The translations under genes were made by a program, and so were the position numbers. DNA of 64,000 nt. Source: Embiotoca jacksoni. Its lineage: Eukaryota; Chordata; Actinopteri; Embiotocidae. The stretch lies in contig JAKOON010000028.1 in assembly GCA_022577435.1 (NCBI GenBank), positions 372,001-436,000 on the forward strand, written 5' to 3'. This document shows positions 1-11,764 of the stretch, piece by piece. The first letter of the stretch is position 1. The number at the start of each line of letters is the position of its first letter. The notes below the pieces were generated by a model that saw only the letters and a list, made by a program, of their open reading frames with translations, ran no database searches and was not told the origin of the DNA.

Positions 1-93
1 ATTCTAGAAGTGAATAAAGTTTTCGCACTCTGAGGAATTCTTCTCTAAAATCATAAAAGAGGATTAAAAGTGTGATTTGAGTGGCGGCGGTAC

Positions 94-1140
94 CTGAGCT
101 GGACCGGCTGCACGTACTCCTTCCTGAACCTCTGCAGCTCGGCCGCCATCGGCTGGTCGCCGTTCCACAGAGCCTGCCGGTCCTCCTCGGTCGGCTCCGG
201 CTCGGGGATCTCGATCCTGACAAAAGAAGCAAGACAACATCTCAGGATGCGACGTCACCACCTGGATCGGAGACGGCATCGTCTTGCTCGGTTGAGGAGG
301 CGTACCTGTCGATCAGCAGGCTGAGCAGCTCCTGAGGTTTGCAGAACGATCGGTACGTGGTGAGAAATGTTCGAACGAAGTTTGGGTCTGAAAACAGAAG
401 AGGCGGATTAGACGCCGAACGCGGGAGGATGAACGTGCAGGTCGTGTGCAGCCGCCGGTGGCAGCAGCAGCAACAGCAGCTCACCTGCATACATGTGGTA
501 GGTGAGCCTCTCGATGAGCTTCCCCACCGTGCCGGCCTTGATGATGGGGATGCCCGTCTTGCTCTGCACTTTGTCCTCGAACACGATGTTCTCCTCCGAG
601 TCCTGCACGGCGAAGCGGTACACCTCGGGGGAGGGCAGTCGGAGAGGGTGCGCCTGCTCCTCGTGCTGCAGCACCGTGTCCAGCATGCGGTCCAGCGTGG
701 AGCGGTACTGCAGGGTCACCAGCGCCGCCATCCATGCCGCCTTCTCCTCCGCCGTCCGCGCGCAGAACACCGCGCAGTTCTCGTCTTTGCCGATCAGCTC
801 GAAGGCGTGCCGCAGCTCCGCCGAGTCCTCGCGGTCCACGATGCGGATCTTCCTCAGCACGAACTTCTCCTTCAGGCGGTACTCGGCGCCGCTGCCCGAC
901 CCGGGCAGTCGCGAGCTCTGGTTGGCCTTGCAGCTGATCATCAGGCCGTCGAACAGGAAGTTGTGTCTCTCGTGTTTGGCGCCCGCTCTTAGCAGCGGCC
1001 CCTCCAGGATGAACTCGCTGCAGCACTGGCCGATGTCCTTCCCCTCCCAGCCGTCGATGCTCTTCTGGATCTCGTTCATGCGTTTAATGGCCAGCTGCTT
1101 GCTGCGCACCTGCCGGCTGTACAGGCGGTACATGGGCTCA
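94..1140 (-). CDS. SOS2: SOS2 exons 10-12: PH domain and start of REM domain
   Basis: Exon 10 (485-1140) is 656 bases long and encodes the end of DH, the whole PH domain and the linker. Seen motifs include [57 protein letters not shown] and [12 protein letters not shown]. Exon 11 (306-387) begins with the split aspartate of [20 protein letters not shown], the RasGEF N-terminal (REM) signature. Exon 12 (94-216) gives [15 protein letters not shown] and [13 protein letters not shown], ending phase 2 before GTACC. PH binds phosphoinositides, and REM forms the allosteric Ras site with CDC25. The next exon is outside the window. A G-rich repeat lies immediately outside the exon-10 acceptor. Confidence 0.97.
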
Positions 1141-4100
1141 CTGTGGGGGTGGGTGGGTTGGATGGGTGGGTGGGTGTGTGTGTGTGTGTGGGGGAGGGGG
1201 GGGGGGATTAACAGCAGTTAGAGCAGAGTTCAAACATTAAATCAGATGTGTGATAAAACACATGGAGCAGGTCTGAACCACTGGATGTTCACAGGTAAAA
1301 GGGACATCTGATAAAAAACAGGATGACAAACTGAGTATTAGTGGAGCGGTCCAGAAGGGAGCGTATATGTATCTGCGCGTGTGTGTCGTACCCGGGTTTT
1401 CTGCGGGGCTGGTGTTTGGCGTAGATCCGCTCCACGCTGCACTGCAGGTTGAGTAGAGCTGTGATTGCCTGCTTCAGACATTCTCGGTCGTCTTGGTCTT
1501 CACTGCGCTCCTGAAGTTGCTGTTAAAAGAAAAAGAAGAAGAGAAAAAAAAAAACATGTCAGGTGGAGCAGCTGTTGGTGTGATGACTCAGTGGGACAGA
1601 TGGGATTCAGTCTGTTAAATATGTGTCGTGTTTAAGGACCGTAGGAAAGTGGTGTTACAATAATAATAACTGTTATCAGACCACAGTGCTGACTGCAGTA
1701 CCCTGGTGTTACCAGCAGGAGGGTAGTGCTGTTTATTACAGTGCAGTTATAAAAATTATGATTCAATAAAGTCTGTATAAATCCTCCTGTTTTCATTAAT
1801 CAATCCTGTAAAGTGTTGATTTCAATCACAACGACTTCCTGCAAATGTTTCACAATAAAAGCCTTGTTGGGAAAACTGAAAGGTTTCTTGTCAAACCAGT
1901 ATGTTTGGTTATTGATGATGAACCTGAATAAATGTTTATGACTGACCTGCAGGAGCTCGAAGTAGTGCATACAGTGGTAGACTGGGACCATCATCAGCTG
2001 GGGGAGGACGTACTGGACAGCTTCTTTAAAGCCTTCTGCTACAGACTGGACACAAAGACACACAAGAACGGTCAATGATGGTGGTGGTGGTGATGATGAT
2101 GATGATGATGATGAAGAAACATTGGCAACCCATGTAAAATAAAAGTTACATATTTCCCTCCAGTCAAAATCAAGTGATGTAAATATCAAAACAATAAAAG
2201 TTTGATTTTCTGATGCAGAAGAAGAATGCAAACGTATTTAGTAAATTCAATTCATGTTTGTGATCATAAATGAAGATTTAGAGTGAAAAATAGGGACATT
2301 ACTCTAAAAAATACTGCAGAAATTCACATAATAAAAAGAGGAACACGGTGAAGGAAAATGAAAATGTTTCAGACAGATAGAGGAGGCCAGTAGATGAAGA
2401 GGGAGGGGTGTGAGGGAGACGCAGGGTAACCGGAGAGGAGAACCCATCACTGTGTCCATTTAAATCCCCTGGTCCCCTGATAGACAAATCAATACACTCA
2501 TACTCGGAGGAGGAGGAGGAGACTGACAGCAGAAACAGTGTAAATGTGTCTTGACTCTGGACCTGCAGCTTCACTGCCTTGCTCAAAAACCGTCTTACCT
2601 GGAAGTAGAGTCCAACGGTGGGTCGGGCCATCAGGCTGCTGAAGTGCTCGTGGAAGTCCCTGCTGAGGATGTCCTGGGAGAGGGTCTCATAGGGGTCGAA
2701 TGCCTGCTCCTGTACACATGAACAATAATCAGAGTTAATATACATGTCAGACATACATGAACAATCAGAGTTAATATACATGTCAGACACACATGAACAA
2801 TAATCAGTTAATATACATGTCAGACACACATGAACAATAATCAATTAATATACACGTCAGTCACCAGCTCCTTCTCCATCACTAAAACAAACTGCTTCAT
2901 GAAGGCATGATTGACAGGAATTCTCCTTTAAACTCTTCACGAAATAAGTTTGTAGATATTAAACCCTGAAAAAGTTTCACAGTTTAACCATCACAAAGTA
3001 AAACTAAACTCTTGTTTTAAAGCGGCTCTCTGTGATTGGACCACATGGTCATCGGATGATTGACAGGTCGGACAGAGACTGTACCTCTGCCAGATCTTCG
3101 AAGCAGCTGCCCACCAGAGGATGAGGGCTGCCGTCCGCCGTCATCTCCACGGCGTCCTCGATGAGGCCGAGCAGCTTCACCGTCAGCTCGTGGATGTCCA
3201 GGATGTTACTGAAGATCACCTCCGCGTCCTGCAGAGGAGAGACGGAGTCAGAGGTCAGCGGAAGGAGGGAAGGGACCGCTATATTCAGGTTACATTGGCA
3301 CTGAGGGCCACCAGCCCCTAGTGGTCTTCAGTGGTACTGCACTTTAAAGGCTTCACTGTTCAGACCTGGACGCTATGTGCATTTGTATTTACAGTGTGGT
3401 GGGGACCAGCTCACAGTTGGAGCCTCTAGTGGCCGTTTGAAGAACTGCAGGTTTCGTCTCCGCGTTTCAATCCTGTAGGTTCCCGCTTAAACACGACGTT
3501 CCACGAGCAACCGAAACGCCTCGGTCGAAGGTTCCTCTGCGCTCAGAACCAGAGCAGCCGAGTCTGACACAAGGCGTGACCTCTGGAAACACATTCTTAT
3601 CTTTCTAAGTACAAATTACATGTGTAATGAGACCTGAGAGGGCAGGGATGTGGAGGAAGGGGGCGGGGCTGTGGGGGCGGTGCTCAGAGAAAGGAGTTGG
3701 AAAGTTGAGTTTAACGGGTCGCTGCGGCCGTGCATATTTTGGGTTGTGTAATTTGCGGTGGGATCTGGGTGAGGAGGATAAACCTCTGTAAGGCCCAGAG
3801 GAATGCAGAACGTGTAATTATGTTGAGACAGGAACAACATCTGCAGACCCCGCCGCAATAAACCTCAGTTATGTCTGCCAAGACGCAGCACAAATCTGAA
3901 CCCGGCTCTGAGATGTCCACAGAGCGGTTCAGTCCAAAGATGACAGACCTGAAACTTTTACTCAGTCAGAGATATTTCAGGGAGCTCCTCTGCTGACCTC
4001 CTTCAGATAACGCAGCCTCATGTTGATGTTTTATTTCTACTGGAGTCTCTCAGAGCTCCCAACACAAGTGTTTCAACTCCAGGAGTCGCACTCGGCCGAT

Positions 4101-7100
4101 TACAGAGTCTCAGCTGTAATCTGGAAGCCATCTCGCTGATCTGGATTTAAATGGAAAGAAACTTGACTGTTTGTTTATTAGCTGGATTTACAGTAAGCTG
4201 CTCACAGCTGATTAGAGGAGGAGGAGGACCTGACACCTTCATGCGGCTGACAGGAGGAGATGGAGGATCATGTTGTATGTTACAAGTGTGATACGGAATT
4301 TATCAACAGTGCTGAGAAATAAAGAAATAAACAATAATGTAATGATTTCAGCATTTTAACTACAAACAGTTCAGAGAGTTCCTGAACGCAGCACAGTGAT
4401 GCTCACGGAGGAAGGAGGAGGAAGTATTCTGAGTTATTGATCAACATCAGAATGTTACCGTGACCACTGGTACGTGAACATTTGTGAGGTCACAGAGACC
4501 CTTGAAATGCAGAAAGTCTACAGCGATGAAGCGACGAGTCGGGTGAGGTGGTCTGAGTGACGTTCAGGTTTCAAGAGAGGCAGAGCTTCACCGTCCAAGA
4601 CCGAAGAAGAAGGAGGTCAGGTCAGGAGACACCAGGTGGGTTTTCTTTGTGTCACTGTGAATTTGTCTCCCAGAGTCAGACTGTCAACACCGAGAGTTCT
4701 ACTGGGACCTCCTGAGGGGAAACATTCACTGTGAACCACCTGAACTGTGGCGCCATGGCAACAGGCTTCTCCAACACGACAACACGCCGCTCACAGCGTG
4801 TTGAAAAGGAGAAACTCGCACCGTGTGAGCGGGCGTGTTGCAGATTTTGTTCCTCAAAAATCTGCCGTTTCTCTGCTCCAGTTTCAGGTCCGTGGTGACA
4901 TCACAGATGTTCACGTACCAGCGGTCACATTAACGTGTGGAACTCAGCAAGAGGTCTCTTTGTGACCCTTCCCCCCTCCCTCTCTCTGGACCCTCACTCA
5001 CCTGCATTGCGAAGATCTTGGGGTTGGACAGGAAGTGTTGGCGGAACACTTTGATAATGAGGTCGAGCTCTCTCAGGTACTGCCGCTCCTCCGCGATCTC
5101 CAGCCTCACCAGGTCGTCGTACGTCAGCTCCCCGGAGGACGACGGCTCCTCGGTGCACTGAGACATCAGGCCGATGTCCTCCTCCTGGTCAAACATGTCC
5201 ATCAGCACCTAGGGAGAGACAGACATCGGAGACAGCCAATCAGCTGCAGCGATCGGCGGAGACCGACCTCCCTCTGTCCTCCCTCTGTCCTCCTGATGTC
5301 CCCAGAGCTCACCTTGTCTGCACACATTGACACCTTGATGTCCTGCTGAGAGATCTCGTAGTGGCGGATGTTGCCCACGTAGTTGCCTGCCAGCTTCAGG
5401 ATGTCTGCTGATATGTACTCCAGCACAGCCACGATGTACAGGGACACGTGATAGTCCACCTTGTAGCCCAGCACCTCCTGCGGAGGGACAGAGGAAACAT
5501 GAGGGCTCTCGGAGACGTCCCGGTGTCGGACGGAGGACACGTCACCGTCTGATCTGTCCGGCATCCCTACCTTCAGCAGGGGGTGGATCTTATCCACGGG
5601 GAGGAGCAGAGGGTTCCTCCTCTTCCGTTTCTCGATGGCCGACTGAGCGTCTGCGATTGCCCACTTATCGATGGGGTGGGGGAAGGTCTTCTGGACGCGC
5701 TCCTGTGGACAGAGACGGTTATTGACCTCTTTTAAAACATGACGTCGGGAATGCGTTTGGGCGTTTTCGCAGGTTGATTTTCCAGAGAACACTCACCTCC
5801 ACGTCCTGCACGGAGCGCGGCTGGGCCACACACAGCATGCTGAGCAGCTGCAGGATCAGCTCCTCGATGTGCTGCAGGGCGTCCTCCTTCGCCGTCAGGT
5901 TCGGGTGCACCTGCGTCTGTACCTGGAAGACGGAGACAAACACATGCAAGAGACATGAAAGATCTTCGTCGGTAGTTTTTATGTTGTTTGTCCTCTGTTG
6001 AGGCGAATTGAAACTGATCGCACTTCCTGTTTAATGAAGTCAGGACTGCAGTTACAGACGATCACAAACCAAACACGTACAGAGGGTTGACCAGCTACTC
6101 CAGTGGTTAGAGCTTAAAATGCTGTCACCAGTGAGCCAGGAGGTTGATTCCTGAGTGGGCGTGTCCTTCCCCTGCTGCTCTGTTATCTCATGTTTCGTGT
6201 CTACACGCACTGTCTGAATAAATGAAATGTAATAATGATTGGAGGGTAACACCTTGACACCTGAGGGTGAAGGCAGCATGACAGAGGGCGTGCCTTCATC
6301 ATACCCCCACACCCCCACACCCCCACCCTCTTCATCGGGCCTTGCCCTCTCACAGGAATGCTGTCAGTTCAGATAGTGTTATAGTAGCCTGAAGGAGGAG
6401 GGGTGGGGACATCATACAGAGGGGCGTTATGACGACAAAACACATGGAGGAATGGAATGTTAGCGCAGAGGTCAAAGGTCAGCCGGCATTCTTCTTCTCT
6501 GACTTTGTGTAGAAGAATGCAGCAGGAAGTCCTGAGAAAGGGGGAGGGGAGCGGAGGGGAGGGGACCATGGCTCCTCCTTTCTAACCAGGAGGAGCAGGA
6601 ACCTCCTTCCTCTACATCAGCTCTGCCTTCACACTCCCTCAGTGGATATAAATAATAAATACTCCACACTTATGAAATCTGCTCGGAAAAAAAAAACACT
6701 CTTCAAAGCAGAAGTAGCTTCTGAGATGGATACTCAGATTCCAGAGGACAGCAGGGGGAGTGAGTCACCGCTGAAACTCAGGGGGATTCCCCTCAGAGAC
6801 GGCCATCCAACAAGTGTCCTCTGTCTCCAACAATGACAGGACGGCAGACGGAGCAACACAAGCAAACACAAACACGCACAAAGCTGAAGCCAGGAGGATC
6901 GCAGATGAGAGGAACTACAGCAGACACGACTGTGACACAACTCGAAAATAGAACCTGCACGTCTTTCCAGTGAAAACACAAAACTAATCGGCAGCAGGTC
7001 TGATATGTTCACTGACAGTTATCATTTTTCATTTTGTCCAAACATCCAAACCTCAGAGGTTCAACATGGCCATCATTTAGACTCTGATGGTGCGTTCAGG

Positions 7101-7292
7101 AGCTGCAGAGGGACAAACGCATGCAGCTTTATAATCAGCTCGCATCCCTTTTCACCTTCTTTGTATTGATGCTTTGTATTATCTTATTGCTTCTGTATGC
7201 TGCTGTAGCGAAAAAAATTTCCCCTCGGGGATTAGTAAAGTAACTACCTAACCTAACCTTTGTGCACATCACTGTAACACACAGCCTGATCA

Positions 7293-7351
<59 letters not shown>

Positions 7352-7466
7352 CAGCAGAGAGGTAATAACAGAGAGCTCTCCGTTAATACAGGGTTAACAT
7401 TTCTAATTCAATTGACGACTCTCCTGGCTGTGGATGAGGGGCTGCAGCAGGCTCAGGTTGCAGGTA

Positions 7467-7522
<56 letters not shown>

Positions 7523-7635
7523 TGGGGGTGGGGCTTGTTATTATACCCGAGCATGTGTCACTGTTTGTGATTCATTCCATGACATCATCTGCCATTACAA
7601 CCAGACTGTCTGGGGAGCCACAGGGCAGAGATCAA

Positions 7636-7716
<81 letters not shown>

Positions 7717-8013
7717 CATGCATGCAGGAGGGAAAAACAAAGACAAAGAGACCGACACACTGTTGGACACACTGCACTGACAGACAAACAAACAAACACA
7801 TACATTATGTACACAAGTAAACACACACACACACACACACACACACAGGTCCCTGACATGTATCCATCCCTGCTCACAATCAGATCACACAGAGGATGTA
7901 GAGGTGCAGCTAACAGCATGACCTGACCCAGTGACCCCGCGCTCCTACAACCACCGTCCTGTCTGAATGATGCTCATAGTTATGGTTCTGTGTTCTAACC
8001 TGAGTTTAAAGGC

Positions 8014-8073
<60 letters not shown>

Positions 8074-10694
8074 CACGCACGGCCTGGAGCTGCTGCACAG
8101 GAAACACAAGCTGTTAACATCCTGTCGTCAACACACACGTTCACCTGCAGATGAAACAACCACATCATCCAGCTGCAGATGATGTCACCTGCTCTTCTAC
8201 CGCTTCACCTCCCACACGTATGCTCAGTGTCTCTGTGATCCAGAGGAACACGCACCGAGTTCATGTGTGCAGAAATGAACATGTGTCATGGACCCACCAG
8301 CAGAGAGTCATGACATCCACTCGCCGCAACTGTCCTTTACATTTCAAATATGAACATTGTTATAGTTATTAATCTCTGTTCATTTTGTTTGTGAAAACAC
8401 GGTAAAATGATTCAGAGTTGAAAAACTGTTTGTTTTGTCCCAAACATCACTTCATAAATGCTCAATTTACTGTTTAATAAGACAGAGAGAAGCACAACTG
8501 AGGATGTCTGACACGTTGTTGAATAAATGATTAACAAATAAATCATCGCAGCTCGACTCAGTGAAGAGTCTGCGGTTTATTCTCACAGAGTCTTCTGAAC
8601 ACAACAATATAAAAACATGATTCTAAAAGGTCGGAGAACATTGACTGACTCGGTCCTCTGAGTGTTACTGGAGGACTCCACTAGAGGGCGCACCAGAGGA
8701 ACAAGGAGACAATCAGAACATCAGGATTCACCTGATGTAAACAGTAACCATGGCGACAGTCGAGAGAGAGTCACTACTTTAGTCAATCTGAGGTCGCAGG
8801 GGGACAAAACACCGTCATAGCTCCACACCGCCCCTACAGGTCATCTCTATATTACATCTGTACAACCAATGTCATGCACGCGTATATCCACCCCTGGGCA
8901 TCATCATCATCCCTTTACCTTCTCATTTTCTGACACAGCGGTACCAAATGAATAAAATAACATGATGGATGATTTAATAAGTCTAATGTGAGTCAGACTA
9001 ACTGCAGGTCGTTGCGTCAGTGACGTTGTTCGGGTGAGTTTTTCCTCTGCAGCGTGATGAAAGATCTGAGACGAGGCAGATAAAAGGTGGAGCTGAGGTC
9101 ATAAAAATAAAGAGACGAATAAATCTCGTGACGAAGCACGGCTGGTTTTTAGTCAGGAAACACGAGTCTACATTTTATTTTGTGTAGACTTCTGTCAGCT
9201 CTTGATTCATCAAATCGAAAGAGAAAATAAAACCCCCGGCCGGTCTTGGCTGCAGAAAACAAGGAGACTTCACAGAAACGTGAGTGTCACAGCTGATGAA
9301 TCCAAGGCATGTGTTTTTGTGTCACTTCCCGTCACCGACAATGGAAGCGCTTCCTTCTGACGGTGTATCTGACGGTGAACCGTTGCAGATACGAGAGGAT
9401 GGAGACGGCGGAGGCAGCAGGAGGCTGAAATACATCGCGATGCTGACATGACGACGGCTCGGTCTCGTCAACAAAACCATGTGACTGAAATAAAGTGCGC
9501 GGGTCAGCTCAAAGCGAGAGCTGCTGCTCCCTGGGGTTAGAGAGGCAACACGCAGACCGGAGTGGTCGTGTAACCTCAGCGACACATGTTGGCATGCTTG
9601 TCCACGCCGCTCGAACTCCGCACAGCGGTGGACTGAAAGTGTCCCCAACGCAAAGCTCATCGGCGGGGACACGACAATCGCTGCGCACAGAAATGCGGCA
9701 CAGCTGCAAATGGAGCTCCTCCATGAGAAATGTTTTTCCACTGGAGTTTAGAGGAATTTGTCCAATATGAATAAAAGCGGACTGCCGCCGTGTGATTGAT
9801 GAGTGTTTCTCCCGGTGATGCACCTCCGGGTCTGACCACCTCATCAACAGTCTCTGATCCCGTCCTCCTAACAACAGATCTCAGTCGGGGATGGTGTCAT
9901 CCTTTTGTGACGAGGAACCCCCCCCCCCCGATTGGACAGCTGTGAAGCAGCCAGTCATCATCTGTCACGACCAAAACAAACCGCTCCTGCGTCAGTCCGT
10001 GACAGGCTTTCCCCCCTCCGGCGCTCTGGCGGCAAGTCCGGACAAAGGAAGCGAGGCAAGCGCGGCCCCGCCACCTGCTCTCAGCCTCACCTGATTCATC
10101 ACAGCTTCTCTAGCGGAGTACAAACAGGCAACAACAGAGCCGTTAATTATAATCACAGGGCTGCTGCACGGCTTGTTCCCTCCGTCAGCACGCAGCTGAT
10201 AACCGTCGCGTTGTAGAAATATCCCATCGAACAGGTCGCAGTCAGAGTTTAATTGTCAGTAGTGAAACGCGGAGACTTAAACGGAGGCTCCTTGAAGGAT
10301 AATATGAACTAACGAATGCAGGAAAACCGCTGATTGTTATTGATTTAAAGAAGGAAAGAAGGTGGTTCGCCTGCTTCATCAAACAACGGCGCGAACATGC
10401 GTGAAGAAGAGGACGAAGAACTGCTGCAAGAATAAACTCGTTCTGCGAAACTTTCATCTGTTGTAGAAGCACAAACACGTCGATTCCACCTCCAGATAAC
10501 ATGCCGCTTCCACTGTAGTAACTGTAAGTGTGAGTTATTACAGCGCAGTCATGCGAGTCCAAGTATGAAGCTTCACTTCAACAACTCCTTAAATAACTAG
10601 AGATTTAAGGACATTTTGCCGTTTTGTGTTGTTTTTAAAGCAGGAAGTGACGATCAGTAACAGAAGAAACAGCAACAGATGAGGTCCACGCACG

Positions 10695-10757
<63 letters not shown>

Positions 10758-10879
10758 CATACACTCAGGTAAACCTGAAACCACACACAAATCAGCAGCA
10801 CAGTTTTCTCTGTTGTCCTTATACACTGAAACATCCGTCTCCAACAAGTGACTCTTTAAAGCTCCAACCACCTCACAGG

Positions 10880-10938
<59 letters not shown>

Positions 10939-11764
10939 CTTTCAAAGTAAAAGCAGCTTGGAGACCTCCAAACAGAACAGACGGCAGTGATGAGTGTGTG
11001 CTGTCGGTCAGGAGTCAGACTGTCATGACTTAGCAAGTCTGAGCAGAAGGAGTGAGGGATGAAGAGGAAAAGGAGGAGGGTGCACAGAAATAGAAAATAA
11101 ACCGGGTGATGCCAAGATGATGCAAGAGGAGGGAAACCGAAGGACGGTCAAAAAGGAAGTGATACAGGTCGTCCTGCTGACTGAGGACATTAAAGTTCAA
11201 GAGTTTCCTGCACACAAAGTTTCAATGAATGTTGATGAGAGTGACGCTGAACTCCAGCGGAAAAGACAAGTGACGTGCCAGCGACACACCACCAACGGCG
11301 CTTCACCCAGATCCACCCTGCAGCACCGCGAGACAACACCACCCATTCACCGTGGTGTACTTCTTCTAAAGAACTGAGGGAGACAGTCATGGTGGTGACA
11401 GACTGGCTGAATACCCACTGCAGAGGACTCAGTGGTGCGATTATCACAAAACACTGCAGCATTGAGCGGTGATCACTAAACACCAAATGTTCCGATGAGT
11501 TCAGTCCGACTCTGATTTGATTATAAGATTATAGTCAGTATGATGTTTCGGAGGTGTTTGTGAGTTTTCAGAACAACCTGTCAACACAACTGTGTGTGTT
11601 AGCCGAGGTGTGTGTATTCCGCAGACAGCTCATCGTGTCCTCAAGACAGGTTTTAATGAGTGTAGTGTTGTCAGTGGTACCTTTCGTAAAGCTTGCACGA
11701 AGAGGCCTCTCCATTTGTGACTGTTCTCGTCACTTGAGAAGTCGTATATCTGCTGGGGCTGCAT
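94..11764 (-). CDS. SOS2: SOS2, Son of sevenless homolog 2 (5' part of gene, 12 coding exons)
   Basis: This is a Ras guanine-nucleotide exchange factor that links receptor tyrosine kinases, through GRB2, to Ras at the plasma membrane. Twelve coding exons read right to left and encode about 685 residues, roughly the N-terminal half of a protein of about 1,330 residues. The catalytic CDC25 domain and proline-rich tail lie beyond the left edge. Domain order is the family's: histone fold (1-169), DH (about 170-399), PH (about 400-550) and the REM domain, which is entered but not finished. SOS2 is preferred over SOS1 because exon 4 reads [20 protein letters not shown] and because L2HGDH is the next gene. 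All junctions are GT-AG with consistent phase. The start ATG at 11764 has G at -3. Exon 1 is unusually divergent. Intron 1 spans 5.76 kb, far longer than the others. Confidence 0.96.
1141..1210 (+). repeat. G-rich/GT tract at SOS2 exon-10 acceptor
   Basis: On the plus strand a GGGTGGGT-type tract is followed by GT dinucleotides and a run of ten or more G. In the SOS2 transcript this is an extremely C-rich polypyrimidine tract ending directly at the exon-10 acceptor. The plus strand meets the simple G3-loop-G3 pattern for a G-quadruplex. Confidence 0.85.
1392..5208 (-). CDS. SOS2: SOS2 exons 5-9: Dbl-homology (DH) module
   Basis: Exon 5 is 5002-5208, exon 6 is 3085-3228, exon 7 is 2599-2709, exon 8 is 1947-2045 and exon 9 is 1392-1519. 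They encode residues 170-399. Exon 5 carries [20 protein letters not shown], the first DH helix. Exon 6 carries [17 protein letters not shown] and [14 protein letters not shown]. Exon 7 carries [15 protein letters not shown]. Exon 8 carries [20 protein letters not shown]. The DH domain blocks the distal Ras site and has Rac-directed activity in the family. Exon 9 ends in phase 2 and joins exon 10 through a split glycine codon. Exon 7 has a 38-bp tandem repeat beginning just beyond its acceptor. Confidence 0.96.
2713..2862. repeat. About 38-bp tandem repeat, four copies, SOS2 intron 6
   Basis: Four imperfect copies are built on ACATGAACAATAATCAG followed by TTAATATACATGTCAGAC. The first copy runs into the exon-7 acceptor, so the last intron bases before the real AG resemble each repeat copy. 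No mobile-element ends are seen. Confidence 0.85.
3229..5001. other. SOS2 intron 5
   Basis: No exon or conserved ORF is seen here. At about 3300-3480 there is a dispersed repeat fragment containing GAGCCTCTAGTGGCC and GAACTGCAGGTTT, related to sequence near 56.8 kb. The remainder is unique-looking sequence with short purine-rich runs. Confidence 0.6.
5313..11764 (-). CDS. SOS2: SOS2 exons 1-4: N-terminal histone-fold module
   Basis: Exon 1 is 11681-11764, exon 2 is 5797-5922, exon 3 is 5571-5702 and exon 4 is 5313-5477, all phase 0. Together they encode residues 1-169, the histone-like fold that packs on the DH-PH unit and binds acidic lipids. Exon 1 gives [20 protein letters not shown] and ends at AAG before GTACCA. 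Exon 2 starts VQTQVHPNL. Exon 3 carries [20 protein letters not shown]. Exon 4 carries the invariant [14 protein letters not shown] segment. Exon 1 is assigned by its DEN..KWRGL core and by a phase that fits exon 2. It lies 5.76 kb upstream at the edge of a CpG-rich stretch, as a first exon should. Exons 2-4 are near certain; exon 1 is slightly less so. Confidence 0.95.
6085..6240 (+). mobile_element. tRNA-derived SINE fragment
   Basis: A box-A-like stretch (CAGTGGTTAGAGC) is followed about 35 bases later by a box-B-like GGTTGATTCCT, the internal RNA polymerase III promoter layout of tRNA-derived SINEs. The tail downstream is A/T-rich and contains AATAAA. The copy is old and its ends are unclear. 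Confidence 0.55.
7130..7258 (+). mobile_element. Probable 3' tail of a non-LTR retroposon
   Basis: The sequence AATTTCCCCTCGGGGATTAG followed by TAAAGTAACTACC and a CTAAC repeat resembles the short conserved 3' tail of fish LINE/SINE copies, which commonly ends in a simple repeat. No coding part remains. This is recognition by pattern only. Confidence 0.4.
7295..8071. repeat. Cluster of five CA/GT microsatellites in SOS2 intron 1
   Basis: GT-type tracts lie at 7295-7344, 7468-7520 and 8015-8071; CA-type tracts lie at 7638-7715 and 7820-7847. Together, GT and CA tracts in opposite orientation can pair as long hairpins. ORFs reading VCVCVC or HTHTHT across this region are artefacts of the repeats. 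Confidence 0.97.
10696..10936. repeat. Two CA microsatellites in SOS2 intron 1
   Basis: CA tracts at about 10696-10756 and 10882-10936 are separated by about 125 bases of unique sequence. Confidence 0.96.

Larger units (their letters stand above)
5923..11680. other. SOS2 intron 1, repeat-rich
   Basis: This 5.76-kb intron holds no supported coding exon. It contains a tRNA-derived SINE fragment (6085-6240), a retroposon-like tail (7130-7258), and CA/GT microsatellites at 7295-7344, 7468-7520, 7638-7715, 7820-7847, 8015-8071, 10696-10756 and 10882-10936. Small ORFs inside it are repeat-derived or lack family resemblance. First introns often carry enhancers, but nothing recognisable marks one here. 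Confidence 0.7.

Noticed and set aside
339..1221. Long plus-strand ORFs opposite SOS2 exons 10-12
   Set aside because: These are shadows of conserved exons; no family resemblance and the minus frame explains conservation.
7434..7926. ORFs of HTHTHT or VCVCVC
   Set aside because: These are CA/GT microsatellites, open by composition only; the same holds for 10.7, 36.5, 45.2, 50.6, 51.3 and 57.4 kb.
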